Made by a program: the position numbers and the translations under genes
Origin: Chitinophagaceae bacterium
Lineage (GTDB): Bacteria > Bacteroidota > Bacteroidia > Chitinophagales > Chitinophagaceae
Direction of reading: 5' to 3'
NCBI GenBank assembly: GCA_947483345.1
Contig: CANKNL010000184.1
Coordinates: 1 to 6,144, forward strand
DNA: 6,144 bases
The notes under the pieces: generated by a model
The model's database searches: none
The model's input: the letters and a program-made list of their open reading frames with translations, nothing else
Told to the model about the DNA's origin: nothing
Shown here: piece by piece, positions 1 to 6,144 of the stretch
Layout: each line of letters opens with the position of its first letter
Position numbering within the stretch: position 1 is the first letter of the stretch

Positions 1-11
1 TCTGTGTGAAA

Positions 12-923
12 CTAATCTATTGAAAAATAATTCGCCGACTGATAAACCCCTGTCTTCTGTTTCATTAATTGCATCAGTATATCATTGGCCAGGCTGCTTG
101 CACCAAACCTGAACCATTCGTTATTCATCCAGCCTTCACCCAATGTTTCATTCAACATAACCAGATAATGCAAGGCCAGTTTCGATTTTGAAATGCCACC
201 TGCAGGTTTCATGGCGATCTTCTTCCCGGTCTTGTAATAAAAATCACGGATGGCTTCCAGCATGACTAAAGTAACCGGCATGGTGGCAGCCGGAGAAATT
301 TTTCCGGTGGAAGTTTTTATAAAATCGGCACCGGCATACATGGCAATATCACTGGCCTTTCGCACTTTATCATAAGTAACCAACTCGCCGGTTTCTAAGA
401 TCACTTTTAATCTGGCCTCACCGCAGGCTTCTTTAACGGCTGCAATTTCATCAAATACAAAATTATATTCGCCCTGTAAAAATTTTCCTCTTGAAATAAC
501 CATGTCCACTTCATCGGCGCCATTGTTCACTGCAAATTTTACATCACGGATCTTTACATCACGTGGCGCCTGGCCGCTGGGAAATGCGGTTGCAACAGAT
601 GCCACTTTTACGCCCGAACCTTCCAGTGCCTTCTTTGCCACTTTCACCATGGATGGGTAAACGCAGATGGCAGCCACCGTTGGTAAGCCCGGATACGCAT
701 CGTGCAAATGAATGGCTTTATAGCAAAGCTGCTTTACTTTCCCATCGGTATCTTTCCCTTCCAGCGTAGTCAGGTCGATCATGTTCAGCGCCAGCATCAA
801 ACCATTGAACTTGGTTTCATTTTTAATACTTCGCTTGGTGAACCGGGATGCTCTTTCTTCAATACCCACCTGATCAACATGCGGGGATAAAGAAAAATCC
901 GGTATCGTTTTAGTGGCGATCAT
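12..923 (-). CDS. deoC: Deoxyribose-phosphate aldolase (class I, long form)
   Basis: This cytoplasmic class I aldolase reversibly cleaves 2-deoxy-D-ribose-5-phosphate to acetaldehyde and glyceraldehyde-3-phosphate, the last step of deoxynucleoside catabolism. The 303-residue protein shows the family hallmarks in order: IDLTTLEG (about 49-56), ICVYP (86-90), GADEVDMV with the proton-relay Asp140, FIKTSTGK with the Schiff-base Lys203, AMKPAGGIS with the second active-site Lys239, and the phosphate-binding RFGASSLAND (272-281). It is about 45 residues longer than the E. coli enzyme. The extra length is an N-terminal extension of some 35 residues plus a TGVYQ-type tail, which from memory resembles the longer animal-type enzymes. 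The ATG at 923 follows an A-rich leader (CCTACAAAA) without a Shine-Dalgarno sequence. It lies 60 bases after the nucleoside phosphorylase stop with no terminator and no convincing promoter between, so the two are probably co-transcribed. The stop codon is TAG at 12-14. Confidence 0.96.
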   Translation of the reverse strand: MIATKTIPDFSLSPHVDQVGIEERASRFTKRSIKNETKFNGLMLALNMIDLTTLEGKDTDGKVKQLCYKAIHLHDAYPGLPTVAAICVYPSMVKVAKKALEGSGVKVASVATAFPSGQAPRDVKIRDVKFAVNNGADEVDMVISRGKFLQGEYNFVFDEIAAVKEACGEARLKVILETGELVTYDKVRKASDIAMYAGADFIKTSTGKISPAATMPVTLVMLEAIRDFYYKTGKKIAMKPAGGISKSKLALHYLVMLNETLGEGWMNNEWFRFGASSLANDILMQLMKQKTGVYQSANYFSID

Positions 924-956
924 TTTTGTAGGTTGAAAAACGGTGAAGTTTGTTGA

Positions 957-970
957 ACATTATTGAATGT
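957..970. repeat. Short inverted repeat between the phosphorylase gene and deoC
   Basis: ACATT-ATTG-AATGT is a perfect 5-bp inverted repeat with a 4-base loop. It lies in the 60-base gap (924-983) between the two nucleoside genes. It is AT-rich and has no T-tract placed for termination on the minus strand, so it is not a terminator. It might be a weak operator or a chance palindrome. Nothing else recognisable lies in this gap. Confidence 0.2.
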
Positions 971-983
971 CGGTTTAATTTTT

Positions 984-1856
984 TTAGGCAGTTAATGCTT
1001 CCAGAGCCTCTTTTATCATGCTTTCAACAGCCGCATCACTGTCTTTTGAAAATGCTTTTACCACCCGGTTGGCAATGATCACATTAATGCTCAGGCATTC
1101 ATGATCCATCAATTTACCCAAACCATAAATGGCCGAGGTTTCCATTTCAAAGTTAGTGATTCGGTGATTATTAAAGTTGAAATGCGTAAGCTTGTCAACC
1201 AATCCCGGACTACTTAATCCCAAACGCAATACCCTTCCCTGTGGTCCAAAAAATCCCGGGCAGGTTACGGTAATGCCTTTGTGAAAATCTTTACCGAATT
1301 TTTTCAGTAACATGTCGCTTCCGCTAAAAGCATATGGATTGGTAATGGCTGTATCCAATTTTGTTTGTGAGATAAAAGCGTCAATCAATTCTTTATCTGC
1401 TGCCGTTTTTTCATAGCTGTAAAAATTGAGTAGGTTATCCAAACCCAGGCCATGTGTTGATGCCACAAAACTATCAACCGGAATATCGGCTTGTAAAGAA
1501 CCAGATGTACCAAAGCGGATGATGTTAAGTTTGGTCAGTTCTTTTTTAATTATCCTTGTTTCAAAATCAATATTGGCCAAGGCATCCAGTTCGTTAAAAA
1601 CGATATCAATATTATCTGGCCCGATACCGGTGGATATTACTGAAATATGTTTATTACCGATATATCCGGTGTGGGTATTGAATTCACGATGTGTTAACCG
1701 GTATTCAATTTTATCAAAATGCGCACTCACTTTTTCAACCCGGCCCGGATCTCCAACAACAATGATAGTGTTGGCCAGTTCTTCGGGTTTTACATTCAGG
1801 TGATAAATGGCACCACGGTCATTAATGATCAATTCCGATTCCGGGATTCTTTGCAT
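984..1856 (-). CDS. Nucleoside phosphorylase, uridine phosphorylase-like (NP-I family)
   Basis: This is a 290-residue cytoplasmic enzyme expected to split a nucleoside with phosphate into free base and pentose-1-phosphate. Family motifs, numbered from the ATG at 1856, are the phosphate-binding GDPGRVEK (35-42), STGIGPDN (75-82), RFGTSGS (114-120) and the ribose-binding NFEMET (235-240). FGPQGR at 203-208 supplies the Phe, Gln and Arg that contact uracil in E. coli uridine phosphorylase, which favours a pyrimidine over a purine substrate. ANRV near 262-265 also fits. The frame is open to a TTG at 1886, but that codon lies just upstream of a -7 promoter element (1875-1882). The ATG at 1856 gives the usual start (MQRIPESELI) and is preferred. 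The gene leads a probable two-gene unit with deoC. Exact specificity (uridine, thymidine or broad) cannot be read from sequence alone. Confidence 0.9.
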   Translation of the reverse strand: MQRIPESELIINDRGAIYHLNVKPEELANTIIVVGDPGRVEKVSAHFDKIEYRLTHREFNTHTGYIGNKHISVISTGIGPDNIDIVFNELDALANIDFETRIIKKELTKLNIIRFGTSGSLQADIPVDSFVASTHGLGLDNLLNFYSYEKTAADKELIDAFISQTKLDTAITNPYAFSGSDMLLKKFGKDFHKGITVTCPGFFGPQGRVLRLGLSSPGLVDKLTHFNFNNHRITNFEMETSAIYGLGKLMDHECLSINVIIANRVVKAFSKDSDAAVESMIKEALEALTA

Positions 1857-1874
1857 GGGTAAATCGTTAATGCA

Positions 1875-1882
1875 CAAAGATA
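1875..1882 (-). promoter_or_regulatory. Bacteroidota-type -7 promoter element for the nucleoside operon
   Basis: Read on the minus strand these bases are TATCTTTG, an exact match to the TAnnTTTG -7 consensus of Bacteroidota primary sigma factors. A good TTG-type -33 element is missing at the expected 19-21 bp upstream. A CTTTA near 1906-1902 is a weak candidate, and TTTTG at 1915-1911 is about 28 bp away, which is too far. Transcription would start near 1868-1870, leaving a leader of only about 12-14 bases before the ATG at 1856. The site lies just after the terminator of the upstream unit, where a new promoter would be expected. Confidence 0.65.
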
Positions 1883-1929
1883 CCAATAAATGGTTGGGGT
1901 TTTAAAGCTGCAAAACATTTGTAATAATT

Positions 1930-1964
1930 AAAAAAGGCAGGATCAATTTTCATTAACCCTGCCT
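1930..1964 (-). terminator. Intrinsic terminator of the amidohydrolase operon
   Basis: On the minus strand a 7-bp stem AGGCAGG/CCTGCCT (arms 1964-1958 and 1941-1935) encloses a 16-base loop. The 3' arm runs straight into a T-tract (1935-1930). It starts about 20 bases after the stop codon of the smaller amidohydrolase-like gene. The A-tract on the other strand precedes the stem, so the structure is directional and ends minus-strand transcription, separating that operon from the nucleoside genes. Confidence 0.85.
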
Positions 1965-1966
1965 GC

Positions 1967-1981
1967 TACATTTAAAATGTA
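1967..1981. repeat. Perfect 15-base palindrome beside the terminator
   Basis: TACATTT-A-AAATGTA is a perfect palindrome with a single central base. It lies in the few bases between the stop codon (1984-1986) and the terminator stem. In RNA it could form a 6-bp stem with a 3-base loop. It is AT-only apart from one C/G pair, so it is weak. It may add to 3'-end structure, or it may be chance in AT-rich spacer. Confidence 0.35.
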
Positions 1982-1983
1982 AT

Positions 1984-3291
1984 TTATTTTATCCCGTACT
2001 TGGTCTCATACTTCTCGGCCAATTGTTTTTGTTTGTTGTTGAGATCAATTTGTCGGCCTTGTATAAAAGCATTGGTAATAATATTTGTTCGCATATCTAA
2101 AATATCACCTTCGCTTACCACGATATTGGCATCTTTACCAGTTTCGATACTGCCTGTTTTGTCGGCAATGCCTAAAATAGTTGCCGCATTTAATGTAATG
2201 GCGCTAAGCGCTTCTTCTTTGGTTAAGCCATACGCAGCTGCTGTACCGGCATTAAAAGGCAGGTTGCGGTAGCGGCTGTTACCATCATCATCATTAATGG
2301 TAAATAGCACACCTGCTTTTTGTAACATGGCAGGTGTTTTAAATGGCTGGTCAATATCATCATCTATCATGGTAGGTAGATCATGTAATTGGTTTAAAAT
2401 AACCGCGATATTATTTTGTTTTAAAATGTCCGCTATTTGCCAGCTGTCTACGGCGCCAACCAGTACCACATCAAAGCCAAATTCTTTTACAAAGTCAACG
2501 GCGAGCAACATCTCTTTTACAATATTGCAATGAATGAATAGCTTTTGTTTTTTAGTAAACAGGTTTTTAACGGCTTCAAATTTTGTATTTGTATTGTCGT
2601 GTTTGTTTTCTGCCAGCCATGCTTTTGCTTCACGAAAAAATACTTTAACTTTTTCAATCTGCTCCAGTCCGGTTTTTACCGGGTCAGTCGGCGGTTGTTG
2701 TCCGCCAAAACCGCCTCTGCCACCGCGGCCACCGCTGCGTACTAATAAAGAAGGCATACGAAAATGAATGGCCACATCGGTTTTATACGCCGCATCTTCC
2801 CAGTTCCAGGCATCTAATTGTACAACAGATGAAGAACCTGAAATGAGGCCGCCATCAGGAATTACATTGGCCAATAAAATGCCATTGGTACGTAATGTAT
2901 TGATCACTTTTGAATCGGTATTATAGGCAACAATAGAACGTATGCTTGGATTCATATCGCCAATCTCTGTGCCATCAATGGTAGCCCGGTTACTGTTCAC
3001 TTCTATCAAACCCAGTTGCGACGCCGTTAAAATTAAACCCGGGTAAATATGTTTTCCCAAACAGTCAATAACCTTTGCACCGGCTGTTGAAGCCTGGCCA
3101 CTAACTTCCGTTATTTTTCCATTCTTTAAAACAACCGTTCCATTATTGATTACCTGTCCGTTTCCCACATGAATGGTTGCATTGGTTAAGGCAATGGTCT
3201 CTTTTTGTGCCGCCGCCGGCGACATCGTTTCCTGCGCAGAAATAGTTGTGGTGGCAAAAACACAGCCTATTAAAAAAAATATTTGTTTCAT
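1984..3291 (-). CDS. Exported amidohydrolase-like protein, probable pseudoenzyme
   Basis: This is a 435-residue amidohydrolase-superfamily protein with a Sec signal (MKQIFFLIGCVFATTTISA, cleavage expected next to Ser-Ala-Gln at 18-20). An LIGC at 7-10 resembles a lipobox but is too close to the N-terminus to be convincing. The small N-terminal beta domain (about 32-84, with LKNGKI) and the closing GSIETGKDANIVV (380-392) are typical of the fold. The first metal motif is lost: after IYPG, the two His positions are Ala90 and Gln92. His254 (LFIHC) and Asp335 (INDDD) remain, but Gly279 appears to replace the other ligand His. Residues 187-197 form an arginine/glycine-rich stretch, GGRGGRGGFGG, probably a loop. 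The ATG at 3291 lies 18 bases after the large amidohydrolase stop, so the two are co-transcribed and likely act in the same envelope compartment. A binding or partner role for the large enzyme is inference; the substrate is unknown. Confidence 0.88.
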   Translation of the reverse strand: MKQIFFLIGCVFATTTISAQETMSPAAAQKETIALTNATIHVGNGQVINNGTVVLKNGKITEVSGQASTAGAKVIDCLGKHIYPGLILTASQLGLIEVNSNRATIDGTEIGDMNPSIRSIVAYNTDSKVINTLRTNGILLANVIPDGGLISGSSSVVQLDAWNWEDAAYKTDVAIHFRMPSLLVRSGGRGGRGGFGGQQPPTDPVKTGLEQIEKVKVFFREAKAWLAENKHDNTNTKFEAVKNLFTKKQKLFIHCNIVKEMLLAVDFVKEFGFDVVLVGAVDSWQIADILKQNNIAVILNQLHDLPTMIDDDIDQPFKTPAMLQKAGVLFTINDDDGNSRYRNLPFNAGTAAAYGLTKEEALSAITLNAATILGIADKTGSIETGKDANIVVSEGDILDMRTNIITNAFIQGRQIDLNNKQKQLAEKYETKYGIK

Positions 3292-3309
3292 GTCAATTGT
3301 TTTTTCAGG

Positions 3310-6144
3310 TTAATTATTATTTTCAAGATCATCGGCATCAATGGCTAATAAACCATGACTGTGATAATGATCACTGCAGGTATTAATGATCTCAAATCTT
3401 GGTCTTGCTGCACGTCCTCCTCCACCTGGTGCTCCGGGTGTTGCAGATTTTTTTGCTACAGTCAATTTTTGAATGAGTCTTGCTTTTTCATTTTTATTTT
3501 GAATGCGCATGGCTGCATCCTTATCCCTGTCGAAATAAATAATGCCGTCAACAATTGTTTTTTCTGCCCTGGCATAAATAGATAAGGGATTATCACTCCA
3601 AACAACCAGGTCGCCATCTTTACCAACTTTTATGCTGCCCACTTTACTGTCAATATGCATCATTTTTGCCGGGTTTATAGTTACCATATCCCAAGCTTCC
3701 ATTTCACTCAGGCCACCATACTTAACACTTTTGGCTGCTTCCTGGTTTAAACGTCTCGCCATTTCTGCATCATCCGAATTGATGGCTACATTCAAACCTG
3801 CTTTCTGCATGATGTAAGCATTGTATGGAATGGCATCTACTACTTCCATTTTATAATTCCACCAGTCACTGAAGGTTGAAACGTTTGCGCCATGTGCTTT
3901 CATTTTATCGGCCACTTTATAACCTTCTAAAATATGCGTGAAGGTGTTTACAACAAAGCCAAATTTTTCTGCCACTTTCATTGTTGCATTAATTTCACTT
4001 TGTACATAAGAGTGACAGGTTATAAACCTTTTCTTAGTCATGATCTCTACCAATGCTTCCAGTTCCAGATCTCTGCGAACAATAATTGGGGTAGCACCTT
4101 TTTTCTTATTATTTTCTTCAGCGGCTTTTAAACTTGCCTGGTAATCAACTGCTCTGGTAAAAGCATCCATTAGCACCTGATCAACGCCCATACGGGTATC
4201 CGGAAAACGGGTGTTACCCTGTGTGCTTGCACTTCTTTTTACATTTTCGCCCAGTGCGAATTTTATAAATGGATCTGCACCGGCAAACTTCATGTCCTGG
4301 TCATTGGCACCCCAGCGTAATTTTATTAATTGTGTTTGTCCGCCAATGGTATTGGCCGAGCCATGCAGAATATGAGAACTGGTAACGCCACCACTCAACT
4401 GGCGGTAAATATTCATGTCATCGGGGTTAAGGTTATCACCGATCCTTACTTCTGAGGTAACACTTTGTCCGCCTTCATTAGTAGATGAAGAGGCAATGTG
4501 TGAGTGCTCATCAATGATACCCGCTGTAACATATTTGCCAGTACCATCAATAATTTTGGCCGATGTATCTGTAAGATTTTTTCCAACAGAAACAATTTTT
4601 CCATTTTTTACCAGAACATCAGTGTTTGCCAGTTGGCCCTCTTTTTCACCGGTCCAAACGGTTGCATTTTTAATTAAAATAGTTTCAGCCTTGGGCATTT
4701 CTTCCCAGCCATAACTTAAAAAAGGGTAGGTTACTTTGCCCAGAACCAATGGTTGTTTAAGCTTAACGCTATCAGTTTTTGGTTCCGTTTTTTTATTAAA
4801 ATCGGCGGTCCATGTAAAATTATTTCCCAAAGCATCACTGCCTCTGCCGTTCCAGGTTTTGCCGGTTGCAACACCACTTAGTATGGTCTCTTTTGCATTG
4901 GGGCCACGGCCTTCGGTATAACTTAGTTTTACTAATTTACCATCGTAACTGTATTTGCCGGTTAGGGTATCTTTACTCATAAAGCTGGCTATGCCGGCAT
5001 CTTTCAGATCAACAGAAAAAGTTTTTATACCTGTATTGGTATTGGCGATTAAAGTATAAATGCCTTTTACATCATACCAGTTTTCGTCTTTTACCGAATT
5101 TTTTAAACCCTGTGTCCAGTTTTGAAGCAGCACCGTTTTTTCGGCAAATACGGGTCCTGATGTAATTAAAAAATTAGCCATTTTACCTGCATCCAGGCTT
5201 CCAATTTTATCATATAAACCGAGCATAGTTGCAGGTGCTTTTGTAAGTGCATCCAAAGCCTTTTGCTCGGTTAAACCATATTCCATGGCTTTGCGCAGGT
5301 TAGCCATAAACTCAGTTACGTTTGAGAGGTCTGCCGTGGTTAAACAAAAATTGATACCTGCTTTTTCAAAAGCTGCCGGGTTGCCCGGTGCCAGTTCCCA
5401 GTGTTTAAGATCATCCAGGCCTACAAACCGAAGATCATTAGGATCATCTGCATCCATGGCAGCAGGATAATTCAGTGATAAAATAAAAGAGGCTTTTGTT
5501 TCGGCCATTTCTTTTAGCCGCTGGTATTCATTGCCGCCGCCTTTAATGATATACTGTACGCCAAATTCATCGCCAATTTTATCTGCTCTTAAATCATTCC
5601 ATTTGTCAGCGGCCTCAAAAATCTGTGGCAGGCCTTGGTTATCGTTCCAGCTTTTTAACGACAGGTTTACACCTTCAGAAGCCGGATTGCTTTTATACCA
5701 TTGCGCATCCAGATAGGTCTGGCGAAGCAAAGCAATACTACCCATCATAGAACTTGGATAACTTTGAGATGATGTACCCTTGTTAAAAGAATAATGAGCC
5801 GATGCTTTATCTTTTAGTAGTACAAAATTATCAGGTTGACCGGCCAGTGTTACAAATGCACCGGTTCCTCGGGCAATACCATCTTTTTGATGTGTAAGAA
5901 CAGCGCCAAAGCCAATATCCCTTAAAGTCTTAGCTTTTGCATCATCGGCGGTAAAAATTTTATACGCTTCTGTTTCACTTTTGATAGACTGGTTCCAGCC
6001 ATAAGCGCCTTTGGTGTTTGAGGTTAGCTGCTGTGTTCGAAAAAAAGCTGCTGCACCGCCGGCAGTTTGCAGGCGCTCGGAGGCCGGCATACCGTAATCA
6101 CTATAGATGTCTATAAATGCAGGATAAATATATTTTCCATTACA
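3310..6144 (-). CDS. Large two-domain amidohydrolase, 5' end outside the window
   Basis: The frame is open to the right edge with no stop. The first Met in view (6090) is not the start, because the 18 upstream residues already read as amidohydrolase core (GKYIYPAFID). At least 944 residues are present. Numbered from that Met, domain A covers the edge to about 330 and ends with GSLDAGKMANFLI. A predicted beta-rich domain covers about 336-436, and domain B about 468-855. Domain B has a full ligand set: HSH (529-531), His693 (TCHSY), His719 (FTHILEG) and Asp773 (NSDD), as in imidazolonepropionase-type members, so it is probably a metal-dependent C-N hydrolase. Domain A has Y-S-D where HxH belongs and Ala253 at the Asp position, so it is probably inactive. 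The tail has a Gly-rich stretch (889-892) and a Cys/His cluster, CSDHYHSH (905-912). A signal peptide is expected upstream because the operon partner has one. The substrate is unknown, and a peptidase-like activity is only a guess. Confidence 0.9.
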   Translation of the reverse strand, partial: CNGKYIYPAFIDIYSDYGMPASERLQTAGGAAAFFRTQQLTSNTKGAYGWNQSIKSETEAYKIFTADDAKAKTLRDIGFGAVLTHQKDGIARGTGAFVTLAGQPDNFVLLKDKASAHYSFNKGTSSQSYPSSMMGSIALLRQTYLDAQWYKSNPASEGVNLSLKSWNDNQGLPQIFEAADKWNDLRADKIGDEFGVQYIIKGGGNEYQRLKEMAETKASFILSLNYPAAMDADDPNDLRFVGLDDLKHWELAPGNPAAFEKAGINFCLTTADLSNVTEFMANLRKAMEYGLTEQKALDALTKAPATMLGLYDKIGSLDAGKMANFLITSGPVFAEKTVLLQNWTQGLKNSVKDENWYDVKGIYTLIANTNTGIKTFSVDLKDAGIASFMSKDTLTGKYSYDGKLVKLSYTEGRGPNAKETILSGVATGKTWNGRGSDALGNNFTWTADFNKKTEPKTDSVKLKQPLVLGKVTYPFLSYGWEEMPKAETILIKNATVWTGEKEGQLANTDVLVKNGKIVSVGKNLTDTSAKIIDGTGKYVTAGIIDEHSHIASSSTNEGGQSVTSEVRIGDNLNPDDMNIYRQLSGGVTSSHILHGSANTIGGQTQLIKLRWGANDQDMKFAGADPFIKFALGENVKRSASTQGNTRFPDTRMGVDQVLMDAFTRAVDYQASLKAAEENNKKKGATPIIVRRDLELEALVEIMTKKRFITCHSYVQSEINATMKVAEKFGFVVNTFTHILEGYKVADKMKAHGANVSTFSDWWNYKMEVVDAIPYNAYIMQKAGLNVAINSDDAEMARRLNQEAAKSVKYGGLSEMEAWDMVTINPAKMMHIDSKVGSIKVGKDGDLVVWSDNPLSIYARAEKTIVDGIIYFDRDKDAAMRIQNKNEKARLIQKLTVAKKSATPGAPGGGGRAARPRFEIINTCSDHYHSHGLLAIDADDLENNN

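Noticed and set aside
971..983. T-run after 971 as a terminator between the two nucleoside genes
   Set aside because: There is no GC-rich stem beside it, and on the minus strand the run reads as A residues, so it cannot end transcription of these genes.
1426..1803. Plus-strand open frame of 125 codons
   Set aside because: It lies wholly antisense to the well-supported phosphorylase gene and has no family motif. The same holds for the other plus-strand open frames within the aldolase and amidohydrolase genes.
3262..3273. LIGC lipobox in the small amidohydrolase-like protein
   Set aside because: The Cys is at residue 10 with only about five hydrophobic residues before it, too short for a lipoprotein signal. 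A type I cleavage near Ser-Ala-Gln fits better.
3292..3309. TTGACA-like hexamer (TTGAC next to the ATG at 3291) as a promoter
   Set aside because: It abuts the start codon, leaves no room for a -10 or -7 element and lies in an 18-base intra-operon gap, so it is chance.
6088..6090. Met at 6090 as the start of the large amidohydrolase
   Set aside because: The frame stays open to the window edge, and the 18 upstream codons encode recognisable amidohydrolase core (GKYIYPAFIDIYSDYG), so the gene begins outside the window.
1..6144. tRNA, CRISPR, insertion sequence or phage features
   Set aside because: No repeat-spacer pattern, transposase or integrase motif, terminal inverted repeats or cloverleaf-like segment was seen. 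Non-coding space totals under 250 bases.

Overview
All four genes in this 6.1 kb window lie on the minus strand, and nearly all of the sequence is coding. The organism is probably a member of the Bacteroidota, perhaps the Chitinophagales. The reasons are a TAnnTTTG-type -7 promoter element, A-rich leaders without Shine-Dalgarno sequences, a Sec signal ending in Ser-Ala-Gln, moderate to low GC, and a pairing of a very large and a small amidohydrolase-like protein that I recall from genomes of this phylum. The order-level guess is inference.

In transcription order (right to left) there are two modules. The first (about 6144 to 1984) has two amidohydrolase-superfamily genes 18 bases apart. The large gene runs off the right edge without a start codon in view. 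It encodes two amidohydrolase-like domains joined by a predicted beta-rich linker domain of about 100 residues. The second gene encodes a smaller exported homologue. Of the three amidohydrolase-like domains, only the C-terminal half of the large protein keeps the full metal-ligand set (HSH, His, His, Asp). The other two have lost the HxH motif, which reads Y-S-D in one and A-S-Q in the other. This unit ends in a strong intrinsic terminator at 1930-1964.

The second module (1882 to 12) starts at a perfect TATCTTTG element. It encodes a uridine-phosphorylase-like NP-I family enzyme and then, 60 bases on, deoxyribose-phosphate aldolase (DeoC). Together they form a cytoplasmic nucleoside salvage and catabolism pair: the phosphorylase releases base and pentose-1-phosphate, and after a mutase step encoded elsewhere the aldolase splits deoxyribose-5-phosphate into acetaldehyde and glyceraldehyde-3-phosphate.

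I see no mobile element, CRISPR array, RNA gene or sign of recent transfer. The least ordinary content is the amidohydrolase array with one apparently active domain and two pseudoenzyme-like ones. It looks like an under-characterised conserved cassette rather than a wholly new system.
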